From: Burhinus oedicnemus
Lineage: Eukaryota; Chordata; Aves; Charadriiformes; Burhinidae
Assembly (NCBI GenBank): GCA_008921705.1
Contig: VFFE01007030.1
Location: 11,314 to 75,313 of the forward strand
Reading direction: 5' to 3'
Length of the DNA: 64,000 bases
Shown: positions 35,970 through 49,814 of the stretch, one piece after another
Numbering within the stretch: position 1 is the stretch's first letter
Layout: every line of letters starts with the position of its first letter
Notes under the pieces: model-generated
The model's input: only the letters and a program-made list of their open reading frames with translations
The model's database searches: none
What the model was told of the DNA's origin: nothing
Program-made: the position numbers and the translations under genes

Positions 35970-38900
35970 AAAAGTTAATAGTTTTGCAGAGTTCTAGTCA
36001 ACTTTGTTTTTCAAAATCCATGCTTGGAAAAGTTCTCAGTACCAATGAGCATTATGATGCCTAAGCTATTACATTGAGTGTACCTATAAGAAATGAGTTT
36101 GGAAAAGTGAGAAGACTGATTTCTGCATCGCTTTAATACCCAACCACCTCTGCACTGTATCAGCACATCCTAAAACAGACAGTAAGCAATCAGCAATAGA
36201 GACAAACTCTTGTATCTTGAGAACTCTGTTCAAATAAACCCACATTTAAGACAAGTCAGACCTACCCGAGTTCTGCCTAAGCATAATAAATGTCAAGCAC
36301 TTGGGATTTTAGCGTTTAGAACAATCATCTTTTAAGCAATAAGCAAATGCCAACCTGAACTCTGAGTGAACTACTGCTCTACCGAACATTGCTTTGCCTA
36401 TTGTCCTCATGCACTGCATTTAAAATGACTGCATGAAAATGTGAAGGTACACGGACTTCACTCAGTTTGCTCTGGAATGAGGAAAGTTGTGCGAGAACCC
36501 AGGGAACAAAGGGAAATTACCTGTAGCAGCTACTGTAGAACAAATAACTCTGTTATAAATATCCCACAGTAGTTCCTCTTCTGGAAGGAACTGTATTACC
36601 ATGGAGGAATTATATTATTAAGAATGGCTACTTCAGAAGCTATTCTACAATAACTATTCAGTCAACTTCCCTGTACACAAATGCCAAACGCTACTTTCTC
36701 TCAAAGCAAAATTGAGCCCTAAACTTAGAAACAACCACCCTCTCAAGTCCTGTTCACTAGGCCAATACACCCAGCCCACAGAATCCTCCTGGTTGTGCTC
36801 TTTCCTAAAGCACAGAGCTGCAGAGAAGACAAAGTGCTTAGAAGGTGACATAAAATTACTTCTGGGTGCTATCTTTCACAACAGTTTGCAGACCTTTGAC
36901 ATGACTTGTCTGTCATGTGTCTGGTCATATGGCAGAGACAGAGCAAGAAACCTGGAAAAAAAGACAGGCCAAGCACAGGCTTCATTAATGTTTCTGACAG
37001 TGTTGTACCTGTCTTGGCTACCCTCTTCCCTGGATAAGCTGCAGCAGGAGGTGGACTTTGGACAGGACTTGCATACACATGCTTTATTGCTTTTGTGCAG
37101 TAAGGCCTGTACTCAGTGGACACTAGTTCCCTCCACTGTAGAAATACAGTGGCTAAGACCTGTGACGGAGAGATTGTGGTATGTATCTCTCCCTAGCCAC
37201 TTCAAAAATCTGGTACCAGAAAGACTAAATGCCACTGCTCCCTGGAATCCTCCCACAATAAGAGAAGGAAATTTCTAAAACTCATGAGCAAGTTATGATT
37301 TAATCCACTGGCACCACTATATAAACCTGTATTTCACTAACATATAAATATTACTTTGAGTGTAGTCTGGAGAATCTTAGAACTAAGAAAATTTTGTGAA
37401 ACTACTTTTTTTTATAAATGAAGCCCAAGATTGCCAAATTTCTTAGCTAAAACCTACAGGAAACCCAAGTACTCTAACTTTCAAAGTCAAAAGCTTAAGC
37501 TCTGCGAGAACTCTGCTTTCATATTTCTATTCTTGAGAAGCAGGTTGCCTAAGAGCACATTTGAAAAAAACCTACAACCCCACAAGTAGACACTGAGAAC
37601 TGAACCTATGTACAGGCCTTCACATGGACCAGAAGCCTCCACCTAGGCATACACTGGACTGAAAAAAACATTAAAATTGAAGAGTACTGTGCACAGAAGT
37701 TCAGAAACACCAGAATACTTCCATAGTTTCAATTTAGTGCCTCTATGTAAGTAAGTTATGATACTATTTAGTTACATGAATACCCTATTTATTTTAAGGG
37801 ACAGAATGGAAGTAGTGCTCACTGAATAGGCTGCCATACAATAGGACTTTATTTTCATTGTATTTAACATAATATCCCTTAACAGTCCTCAGACTGTGCT
37901 CCAAATAAAATTAATACTGTCTGCGTATACATTCTATAGAGTAGTCATTGGTTTTGTATCCATGTAATTCACAAACAATAATTTCCTTCTGCAATATTCT
38001 TACAAGATTGGATTTTATCCTGTTCTGCAGAAAAACAGGGAGATGCAGGTTAAACACAAAAGGGTTCCATGATTTTAAATTTCTAATTTTGTATATACAG
38101 AATTTGAAAGCCTTTACAAAGACAAGGACCACATACTAGTAGGTAAATCTCTGTTTTACAGAGCTCCACCGAGGAGCGGCTTTACAGGTTAGATTTCAAG
38201 AATTCAGGAAAAGTAAACCAAATGAGAGGTCTGAAATGGATGTTCATTTCTGCTTGCAAACAAAATCAAACAAGAAGAGGTACTTGATTCATGTCGGACT
38301 AAGGACTGAAAAGTAACACAGATCTTTCAAGCAATGGGGCACTAATATAGGAATTACTCATATATCATTCCAAAGATCCATTCAAATTAGGGTCCTGTCT
38401 CTGAAAGTGGCCAACAGCAGTCATTTTGGAAGATGTATACAGCAGTAGGTGCCTGGCATATTCATCTGGTCTCTAGTCCAGGAATTACATGAAGCAGAGT
38501 CTTTCTGATTAATGTGTATACATACATATGTTAAAGCATATATACACCTATGTCATGGATGATTTTCTTCCATGGACTTTCTGAACCATTTTTTGCCTTT
38601 CAGCTTTTAGCATCCAGAAGATCGCATGGCAAAGCTTACTCACAGGTGGCATTAAGCACCACCTCCTTCTGTTTCTTGTGAACTTGCCCTTTTCATCTGA
38701 TGGCCTCTGCTGAACAGTAACAAAAATTAAGGCTGCCCTCCTGCAAAGAGGCAATGACACTGACATGAAGAAATGAGTGACAGGCTTCACATCAGCAACT
38801 TTGTTTATTCTACTGTTGGGTAACTGGTTTGTTTTTTTCTTTAAGCTCCCTTTTGGCACACTGCCTTCATGTAAGCTTCCAAGAGAGGATACTCTAGCAT

Positions 38901-40860
38901 TTAAAGAAGAAATATTCTCAACTGTGCAGCTGCATACACGCCAATGTATTTATTATTGAAGGTTTGATCTTCTTCTAATACACATTTAATATTCTTCAGA
39001 AACTTTCCTACCACATTGTAACTCTGTCCAACTCTTCATCATAAACCTGTTGCTTGAGAAACGCTGTTCACATTCAAGTAGTTTCGCTGATGATTCAGCC
39101 CAACATGGTGTTTATATTATATCAAACGGACAAGTGAAACCAAATAGCTCAGCAATCAATACTTTAATATTGAATTATTATTGAATATTTCATAAACTGT
39201 AAAAAAAAATTAAAATTGTATTAAAATATTCAAAAGAATAAACCACTCATTTTTCAGAGGACACCAACGCTAGTGAAAATGTGCCAAGGGTAGAGTTCTG
39301 ATAATTCTTTTTTCTCTCCCCCTACAAATTCATGTTTATTTTATGACTTTATGCAATTTTTCTAAGGTTATGCAGTTTATACATTTCCGAATTTAATGAA
39401 AAGCCTGACATTTAAAAAGGGGGAATAGAAGACAGGGGAAAATGGAGATCTACTTTTTTTTATGATCACAGTGAAAGTTCATAACTGCTCTTAGAACAGA
39501 AACAAAGAATGAAGTGTGAATATTATTCCAAACAAAGGTTTGAAAACAACTACTTAATTCCAACTATGTAAGCATATTTAATCTAGGTGAAAGGCCCACA
39601 CCTGTCCTTCAGTTCCCAGTGCAACCTGTGAAAAACACAAATACAAGCAGAAAACACTATTTATACAGAAAGTTCTGCCAAATTTAGTAAGTAAAAAAGT
39701 GTAAAGGAGAAAAATGTATATCAGGATAATCTCATAATACAGACAACAGACATTTAGTGACACAAAGTTTAAGTTGACATGATTTTATGAAAATTGTCCC
39801 ATTAAACATGCTATAGAAGAACTTCTACGCTCACATTTCAGAAGGCTTCAAGCAAACTCCAAGTACAAATTATATTTTATCTTAATTTTTAGCTTCTAAA
39901 ACGCACTAGAAATCACCAAGTTTCCTTACTAAAACCAAACGTTTGCCTTATTCAAGAGCATTTAGATTTACCTCTGCTGTCAGTCTTCTGAACGGTTTAC
40001 AAAACAGTCAAAAAATTAAGAGTCCATCAGAGTAAAAATCAGATTTAATCATAGGCTGCTTTTTAACAGTAAGCTTTGGTGTCCATGATAAACACAATTT
40101 GTAAATGGCTGCACACTATCACTCTGACTATCTGAACTAATGCACTCTAATGTTTAGTTTCAAAAAACAAAACTTGCTTAGCCCTAAGTATAAGCATTAA
40201 ATCATGAAAACGCTGTCTGTTCTCCTGGTATTAACGTACCAATTAATAAAAATTTGTAAAAATTAAAAAAAAATATATATATTTTGTGCACAGATGTTTT
40301 TAAAAAAAAAATTCACAAAAAATAGTTGTCAAATGGAACCACTTTTACCAAAATTTCATTTCCAACTGAACTCAAAGGATTCAAAATCTGCTGACACCAG
40401 GGTTATACCTGGTCAAAAACATGCCAGTGAAAGTAATTTCCACTGTTACTAGTAAATGCTAGGTGGTATCAGACCTCAGATATACACTGATACCTACGCT
40501 AAGGGGAAGGAGGGGGAAACACAGAACCTACGCTGATGGATTTACTCAGTTAAATAATTCATTAACCTTACAGTCAGTTTTACTGAGTTGGACAGAAAGA
40601 ATGTGAGTCGTTATGCAAAGAAAGCCCACAATTTGGACAGCTAAGGAAGACAGAGGGAGGGACTGGAGAAGAGGAGGATTGAAGACGACAAACTAATCCA
40701 TGATTGAACAGGAGAAAAAGCAGGTTTGGAAAGCAGCAAAAAAAGAAACAGATGCAAATTCAGGCAACAAAAATATTTTAAGATCAGGTTTCCCAATATT
40801 CTTAGGCAGGAATGATATCTAGGACAGAAGAAAATCCAGAGTCAACTGTTACAGCTAAGG

Positions 40861-40932
40861 TGGGGTCTGGGTTTTGGTGGTGGTGTTTTTGGGGGTTTTT
40901 GTTGTTTTTTTTTTTGAGGGGGGTGGGGGGAG
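40861..40932 (+). repeat. G/T-rich tract with quadruplex potential
   Basis: The plus strand is nearly all G and T, with G-runs of four to six separated by T-runs, ending GAGGGGGGTGGGGGG. It lies about 460 bases to the left of the CpG island. Confidence 0.8.
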
Positions 40933-41268
40933 ACATGCGAATACACCATTTTTAAAAGGCAAGTGTGTGTTCTAGAAATAGATTATTTTATATTCGTACC
41001 AGCTACAGATGCTTATCTCGGATACAGAGGTTATTGCATTCTAGGAAGTACTGATATTAAAGCTGACTTTATTAACGTTCCACAGCCATGCTTTCTGCAT
41101 AAATCTGGTTACTTCAATACAAGGCACTTTTAATTAAAAAAATGGGAAAATTAAAGCAGGGAAAAAGCGAGAACAGTCCTCTTCCATCTACGCAGCACTC
41201 CTTCCTGGTTTCAAGCTATTCCAGTGAAGATTTTTGCTTTGTTGTTTGGGTTTTTTTTAATTAACGTG

Positions 41269-41322
41269 GTGTATATATACACGCATTTTTTAATATACAT
41301 ATACACACTCACACACACATCT
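41269..41322. repeat. TA/CA dinucleotide tract
   Basis: Interrupted alternating tract with TATATATACAC, ATACATATACACAC and CACACACACAT blocks next to the CpG island. Confidence 0.85.
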
Positions 41323-41389
41323 ATTCGCACGGCCAATACAGCGAGAGGGCGAGACTGAACAGCAATTAAATCCTCCTTCCTTTCGCTGC

Positions 41390-42910
41390 TGTTCTGAAAT
41401 CTGTGCCCGCCCGCAGTACGCGGGCGCTGCTGCAGATCATTAACTGCTCATTTATCAACGCCGCTCACCAGGCAACACAATGCAGCAGAACGGCGCGCGG
41501 AAACCACCCCGAACCCCAGCAACAGCGGGTAATTAGCATAGCCTACCACCAAACCCTCGCCGCCTGATTGGGCGAGCTCGTCAGCCAAGCGGCCAATCAG
41601 AGGGGGCTATGCAAATCGCAGCCCTCAGTTGCCAGGGCAGAGCTGCTGCCTATTGTCCAATCGGAAAACAAGCAATAAACAAGAAATGCAATTGAGCTTT
41701 GTCACATTTTCAAGTTGTCGTTAACACTTTCAAGTTTAAAGCAAAATTAGCTCCATCCGCCGAGGATTAGACTCATGTTCTACATTTCACCCCCACAGCA
41801 AGGGCAGGGCCGCGCAGTAATGGTACACGGGGATTACGGCTAAGCGCCGCATTAGGATTTAAACTTCCCTTCCCGCACGACGGCTCCGCTGCTGCGGGAC
41901 GGCCTCAAGAATGCCGCGGGAGGGCTGCGGTGCTCACACAGCCCCCGACCACCGCCTTCAGACGGGCTCCCAAGTCCGACAGCTCTCTGCTGAAATTCTT
42001 CAGAGGCTTCGGCACAACAGTCAGGAGCAGGGAAGTTCCCGTTCACCGGCTTAGTCAGATCGCCCGACAAAATGATGTGGGCTGCTACCCTGTACCGGAC
42101 AGTACGTGCTGCTTGTAGCAGGTCATCCCCTTTTTCACGGGTACTACATTGCTGCTGTTTCATTTAAGGAAGAGGAAAAAGACTAAAGAAAAAAACCTCC
42201 TTCATTTTTTACCCTACTGACAGATTTTAAGTAAACGAGTTTCAGTTCATTTGCCCAAACCGAAGCACCAATCCAGACTGAATATGAGAAACTGAAGTAT
42301 CCCTACAAGAAACAAGCAATTCCCCCCCCCCCCCTTCAAAAATTAGGCTTATCTGAAAGGCTATTTGCCATTAAGTGTCTCTGCATACGACAGTGTGAAT
42401 ACACGGAGGAGTACGGCAGCTACTGACCATCACCGCTTCCAACGCTCCTCAGGAGGTTCCCTTCCCACACACACAGATGCGCATTTTGAAAACCGGCATC
42501 GCTCAGCCCCCTGCAAACCAAGCCTGGAAACGCAAAGACTGACAGACTTACTCTGGAAGCAACTGCCTCTCCCTTCAAAAGCAGAACGCAGCTGCACAGC
42601 TTCCCTCCACACCGCGGCGGAGGCACGTCATCCTGTGCATGTTTTACTTCACTTTCCACTGCCCGACAGCGCTGTGGAAGTGCTACTGCCATCCACTCAC
42701 CTGGGGGACCGGTGTTCCACTGTTTCTCGTTCTCGAGTGCTTGTGGAAGGTGCCCGACACCGGCAACCGACATCTCCTGTCCAGGTACACACCAGGTACA
42801 GGATATAAAGCAACCGTGGCGGCAGCAGCCTCTGTGTCTCAAACCCTCAAAGGATCGTGACACTATTCTGCCCGCCGATCAGCTAAAGGAGGGCTACGAC
42901 TTTGTGTCAG
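41390..42910. promoter_or_regulatory. Intronic CpG island, candidate internal or bidirectional promoter
   Basis: In an AT-rich intron this block has dense CpG. By eye there are about 20 CpG in 41390-41640, and dense clusters again in 41800-42060 and 42380-42910. The core 41560-41665 carries three CCAAT boxes: 41567-41571 on the minus strand, 41593-41597 and 41657-41661 on the plus strand. It also has a perfect octamer ATGCAAAT at 41609-41616. A consensus-like 5' splice site on the minus strand, CTG followed by GTGAGC (exon side ending at 41469), lies 100-200 bases downstream of the boxes in the DYRK1A direction. That layout would suit an alternative first exon spliced to exon 3. No histone or other coding sequence follows the octamer. 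Promoter activity is inferred, not shown. Confidence 0.6.
42322..42334. repeat. Poly-C run (13)
   Basis: Thirteen C in a row inside the CpG-rich block. Confidence 0.9.
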
Positions 42911-45900
42911 CCACTAACCCGGGTCATTGCTGAAGAGGAGAGAGCCTTTATCAATCCCTGTGACAATCAAAACTTTTCAGATCTGAATCACAGAACCTGC
43001 TTTTTAAAAGTGCCCAAAATAGCAGTTCTGCAGCCCGATGCTAACAGAAATTGAAGTTTTACTGGCTCCCTCATTTAGAAAATTTAACAACTTCATTTTG
43101 GAAAATGTATCAATAGCAAAACTACTAAAATATTTCCTTGTATGTCCTAAAATACATACAATTATGTATTAGTCTGTGCACCAACCCCTCTGACACACGC
43201 AAAAATCAATTCCATCTATTCTTTATCTCATGTTAGCTTTTTAAACTAAATTACTGCTTTTAGATTTATGATCATCTAGCAAACTCTGTAACAGCGCAGC
43301 AGCAGCAGCAGTGTTATCTACCGTAGGCTTACAAGATTTTCCAAGCACTCCAGCCTGGGCCAGTACTTTGCAGCATTAATCCTTCTCCTAGTCTGCTCAA
43401 CTGTCCTCTCAAAGTAATACTTTTATCAGCAGTTAAGTAAGAGTTTCTTGTGTTGGTGCGGTGCCTTCTCTTTTCCCCACCTCCAAAGAGAATATAAATA
43501 ACATCACTTAAAATTTTCAGTTTACAGTGCAAAACTAATTAAGGACTGAGTACAAATTACCTGCTACATGGCAACACATCAAACCACACAACCTCTACAA
43601 GAGCTGAAAAACACCAAATATTTTGTACCTAATCAATACCTGTGGCTAACAGCTAGCTTAACATCTAAACTTCACTTTTCAGATTCCACATGCATTTCCA
43701 GCTGAACATAATAAAAGGTTAGCATTAATACCTGCATCATTTTTAAAGCTCTCCCTTAATCTATTGTACAAATACATATATATTAAAAAAGGAATCTTTT
43801 CCTACGCATAAAACCCATGAAGAGAAACAGAATAATTCAAGTCATTTCCCATTTGTAGTTACTGAGGCACAAGATATATTTAAACAGCTGGTACAGAAAA
43901 AATGGAAAGCATCTACCATATCAATGTACAGCTAGCATGCCAAACCATTAATGTAAGAGCTAAACAAGGGATGAATACATCATGTGCAATAGTCTCACAT
44001 GATATAAATTATTCAATACCTGACCAAAGAAAACAGCTTTCAGGAGAGAGGGGGAGGATCTGAAAGTACTTTTGCAGTTTGAATAAATACGGTATTATGA
44101 ATTGATGCAAAATCTTTCTAACTCTACACCACAGTTAAACAATCACATGTATCTTCAAACTATTTTACTATACTACGTCAATCCAACTTGCATTGTGATG
44201 TTTACCATCAAGGTAAACTTAATCTGATACAGTCCTGAAAATTTTAAAATAAATCCATCTGTAAAAATGAAATTACTTGGTACGTAGGCAAGCATGTATC
44301 TTCAGAATTTATGCTGTCTCCTCCTTCCACTTGCAGGATTTGGATAATGCATATCCCTATTCATATTGCTAGTCTTTTTGCTCAACTAAGTTCAAACTGG
44401 CTATACAACACTTTATTTGGGATTGCTATGCTGGCAAAAAATTAACATATCATAAACTTAATTCATGTCAAACAGAAGTCTTTTGTAGACTTAGATACAC
44501 AGATAGAAAGCTTTTTAAGTGACAAATTGAACAACAGCAACAAAATTTACCATTATAAATTACACTTTGATTATGGGGAACCTGCTGGTGTAATGATTCC
44601 AGGCAATGCCTTCAATGGCTGATTTCATGTATGATCTAAAATAGTTAATTTCACTCAAACAGAAGTTTATAGTACATACTTAGTTTTGGCAACTAACAGA
44701 GCAGTTATGTTGCATTTGGAGACCATACACTGTTTTTATACTCTGTATTAGTAACAGAAATTCTGATATAGTTTCTAAAAAACAGAATACTTAGACATTC
44801 CTAGCCATGCTGTCCTTATCAATCCATATTATAGTTCATAAAAATAGTAACATTCAAAAAGGTTTTTTCCTCACTCCAAAGTAGACTCGAAGCACCAGAA
44901 CTATTTCCTCCTATAAAATATTCACAAGCTGTAAATTGTAACTAAATAATTTTTCTACTGTGTTCTCAATTATTTGATAACTTGATATTTTGACACCCAT
45001 GTTTTACAATAGAAGTCTCTCAAGCCAGTCCTTACTTCCTGACAACTGCATTCAGACTTCGTAGTCATTAAATAACAAATCATTCCCCAGTAAAGTTATA
45101 ACATCTCCATATCTAGCTACTGCTAATCACACAGAACTCCAACTAAAATCAGAAATAAAACCAAGTTTTCACAAGTACATTGAAACCTCATAATTCCAAA
45201 GCACTTATTCGAAAGACCAATTTCCTGCCTTTATAATAATTTCTGTATTTAGTATACACACTTTAAAGTAATTGCTTCTTTTGATTGGTCTCATTTTGAA
45301 GTACTAACTTTTAATGAGAAAAAACTTAAGTATGGTGGAATACATACTTGCAACTAGCAACCACCAAAAGACAGTGATGCCAGGTTTCATTAATCCAAAC
45401 AACAATATGACCCCAAAGTAGGGCTCGCTGTAAATTGCATTTATTTCTCATAAGTAGCAAAAATTTTAAAACAGAAAAATTAAAAAACAAAACAAAAAAA
45501 TAAAAACAACAAAAAACCTATGCAAAAACCAAACCAGAAAAACTGTATTACTATTCCTTTAGGACAGTACTATGATTAAGAAAATTAAAATTGGGGTTTT
45601 TTCACACCAATAATAATGATGAGAGCAACATCATTTAAGTACCAGAGTTGTGCAAATTTAAAACCGTTAAATTTTGTCTACATCTTCAGCTACATGAATC
45701 TATAAATCTTATTTCCAGGTTACAAAAACTCTTCGAGCAGAGACTGAAGTTGACGTTTGCCATGACTGGGCTCCTCCTTTCCAAAACGTGCCACCTGTCT
45801 CCTTTAGGGGCATTATGGAAGATGCATAAACCAAAGACAAAAGTGTTCCAATTGCCATGCTTAAACTGTAACATTTAAGCCTCTCTTTCCATCAGTCTCT

Positions 45901-46685
45901 AGTTTTACATGCCAATTCTCAGAGCAAGCTACTGAGAGCTGCCTGTCACGTGCATCTGCAGCACTAATATAGGGAGCAATGCAGAGATAGCAAGGTATGC
46001 TCTGGCCACCAGAAGACAGGTTACTTCAAAGGGGGTGCAGAAATGAGGCGGGCAGGGAAGAAATCATTCCACCATTCCCTGAAGGGTATATAAACTACAC
46101 CAAGGAAAATCTGACCAGATGGTTAGACATGGTTTTGGATTTGGTTTGGGTTTTCTTGCCTCCGCAGAGGTGCAGAGGGAGAAAAACATTCCACCTGTGG
46201 AAGGAAACTTGAATGTTTTTAAGGAAAGGAGACTATGTAAAAGTATTAATGGGATCCAAACACTAAACAGACAAGCAATTCTTCAAGGTTCAGCTAACGA
46301 CTGTGTTCTGTGAAAAGATCATCACAAGTTCGGTTCATAGCATAAACGCTAACGAAGTTCTAACCCCTGCAGGCTTTTAATTTATACAAAGTTTCAAACA
46401 CAACTGTGCCAGTGGTCTGGTCAGAGTATAAGTCCAGTTCATGAGCACATACTGAACGTTACATTTATAGGCACCAGGCACGACTGTACTGTAATGCAGA
46501 AGAACCATAATCTCCTAACGTGTCACGTTACCAAGGGTCTAGGCATTGCAAGTCAAGAAAAGAAAAGAATTAACACACAATCTCTTTATCTTAAATGGTT
46601 AGGTATCAATGCATTTTGAAGCTTCAGCATTATGGTAAAATTGCCTGATTTAGAAACAACAAAATCTCTCATTAACTTCTTTTTT

Positions 46686-46704
46686 AAAAAAAAAAAAAAA
46701 AAAA
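46686..46704. repeat. Poly-A run (19)
   Basis: A-run preceded by T6 and followed by GAAAGAAGAAAAAAA. Confidence 0.9.
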
Positions 46705-49700
46705 GAAAGAAGAAAAAAATACACAGAACAGGAAACTTTCTAATCCAAGCAATATTGTAATAAGGCACGTTATCTCTTTAGGTTTATGGAATGCATGGGC
46801 ATATATAGCCAGTACTTATGAAACAACCTGCTTCATGTACAGCAGGCAGTCACCACAGTGAGGACTGTGGCAAACATACACCTGAAGATGCGCATTTCAA
46901 CAGGATGACTCTTCTCTAGCAAGTAGATGCTAAGGTATGAGGGAAGAAGTTTGAAGTGCCCCCCTCCCCATGACTGAAAAAGTAGATGTACTAGACTGAG
47001 GGCTATCTTAAGCTGCTGTGGGAGAAGATGCTTGAAAAGGGGTACAGAGGAACATTACCAACAGAAGGGCATAAACTGGAGTGGTTATAAAACAATCTTC
47101 AAAGTAATAGGACTTTCCGTTATTACAGTGATGAATTTTGGGGGGAAGTATAAAACAAGCATAGTACCTGTCACCTGTAAGATGTTTGTAAAAGAAAATG
47201 AGAGCTGTGTACCTTAGTACTCTCATCCAGTAGACTGCCATTGAGCCCAACTTTTTACCAAGTACAGCCAAGAGTTTAAAATCCTCACCAGAAAAAAGAG
47301 CAATATTGTTTATCATGCTCCAAAGCCACTGCAAAAAAAATAGGGACTTGGTGCAGAATGAGCAGAAAAAAAATCCAAACCACCTGCTACTGCTTTGTAG
47401 CATCAGTCACTATGCCAAGCAGTGGCAACACATGAAGCTGCTACTTGCCAAAGCATCTGGGTTGAAAGCAGTACAGTGTTGTTCACTGGCACTGCTGTAC
47501 AAGCTAGCACAAAACTGTTTCAAAATGTCAATCTCAGACAGACTCTTCAAGACTTCTACAGGAATCTTCAGAAATGCTACAATTCTTAGCAACTTCAGAG
47601 AGCCCTATCACGTACAAACAGAAGATGCCACAGAGGACTTCCCCTCTTTTCCTCTTCCCCACAAAAGGGGAGACTTCCTATTCCTAACATCTCTAGAAAT
47701 GAAAGGGAGTGGAGAGAAATGGCAAAATTGCCTTTGCCATTATTTGTGAGAAGTAAGCATGGTGGACTCTTGAGAGTGCGAAGGTAACGGCTACCTTTAG
47801 CCAATAATCCAATGTTTCAAAATGTCAGCAACGCTTAAACTTTATGCTACGAAATGGGAATCATATGGAAATGTAGAGCTGCACAGAGACTAATGATAAA
47901 CAAACAATATTAAAAGGACTCAAGTCAGAGACAGCATTCTTTATGTGCTGATAATTATTGCACTGTGGGTTCTACAACTATAGAGAAGATGGAGACTAAC
48001 ATAACCTGATCTGTCTTTCTACGTAAGCATGTTCCAAAGGTCATGGAGGGATTTCTCTGAAATGGTTATGTTATCAAATAGAGAAAACAAGCCAAACCAT
48101 CTTCTTCGGCATGAGAAACAAGTTTGTAGTAGCAATGAAGTCCCCAATCAGCTTCACATCAACCTCCATGGATTTTCAAGGGCAGTGAAGTCCTCAGTAG
48201 TGAACAGTGGTTCATTCGTATTTGGCCATAGCACTGTGTTTTCTATAGACACGGAAACTGTCATCAGGTTGGCCCAGAGTTGAACTGTAGAGGCTGTGGG
48301 TTTGGTTGCATATGCTCTGTTTTTCTTGCAACTTTTCTACGTTATCTGTCTCTACCACACTCATGGGTATGACATTACAGTGAACATCTCTTGAATTCTC
48401 AGCAGGCCTGAAAAACTTGGGAGGCACTTCGCAGGAGAATGGGAGATTAGTCTTCTGACCACAAAGCAAAGCAGAGGTCTGCACCTGGGCACACTGCAGA
48501 CGAATGATCAGGAGCCAACTACCCCTTCTCAAAAGGCACAGGATTCAAGACACTTACCTGTCTGCATGATTCTGAGGCTGAAAAAGTGATCTGTGGAGAG
48601 CATCTCGAAACTTACTGGTGCTCCTGTCTTGTCTAGGGTTTAAAGCTCCAATGAATAGAAGACTGAGCTAGATTGTGCTCATCATCCAAAAAGAGGCAGT
48701 GTATCTTCCTATCATGGGGAGAACCCTTCCACACAAGAATGTGACCTGGTAGGTTCCTACAGCTTTTTCTAGTATATGTTGAAGCATTTCTCTTCACATT
48801 TTCTCTTCAAAGTTTCCAATATCCTATTTGAAGAGAGAATAGGAAAGAACTCTGCTGTGGGAGGCTACAAATCTTTTATTTACAGCAATGCAGGATCAAA
48901 GATTTCAGTATACTGGCTTAGTGACGATAAAGGAAAAACGCTCAACTATGTAACTCTGACATGTTAAAGAAATAACAAGTTAAGTGAGTATGTCTAGGCT
49001 AATGCATGCCAAGTAAGAATGTAAACTTTGTATTAAATACTGTTACGAGGAATCGGGGGGTGGGGGGTGAGGAACCAACCCAAAAAATCGTAGATCAACT
49101 GAAGTCCCCTAAATGAAAACAAATGGTTACACTTCCACTTTTCACTTTTGTCTCTCACTGGACATTCTCCTGTCTTTCTTTATCAAGGACAATACAGCTA
49201 TCATCATTTTTAAAGAAACCATGCAAACATGTTACTGCATATGGAACAGAATTTTTAGAAGTTCTCACTGACCAAAATTCCTACTGAAATAACAGGGAAC
49301 TTTATCATTTGGTTATCACAGATGCATAGCTGTGCAAACAAAGCTATTGAAAAGCTCTTAAATAACAATACAAATTTATGCAAGTATGTCCCGATCTGTT
49401 TCTACTTGCCTTTGGTATAACTGAATATGCTGCCAAGAGTTAATCTATTTACTACTACTAAATATTCTTAATAGCTTATAAAGTTTGCAGAGCTACTCTA
49501 AAAACTAGAGTCAGTTCCAAAACTACAGAAAGACAGATGCCTTCCCACCTTCTCTCATTTTACATGTTAGATTGAGTTTCCCCAGCAAGATCCATGAAGC
49601 TAGTATTTCTTAATGGTGCTGCTTCATACTCCACTCTACTCTGTTCAAACAAATAAGGAAAAGTTTTATGAGGAACACTAGAAGACTTTCCATCCTTCCT

Positions 49701-49794
49701 CAGATATCTGAGTTCGGCTCATCCATTGGGAACAATTCATCCAAACTATCTTCTCTGTGTTCATCAGCAGAAGGGGCAATCTGCCAGGAAGAAA

Positions 49795-49814
49795 TGTGTG
49801 TGTGTGTGTGCGCG
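49795..49814. repeat. (TG)n microsatellite
   Basis: About eight TG units followed by CGCGTACG. Confidence 0.9.

Noticed and set aside
42365..42863. Overlapping 147-codon open frames on both strands in the CpG island
   Set aside because: GC-rich DNA has few stop codons. The two frames mirror each other and match no known family. Kept only as part of the candidate promoter.
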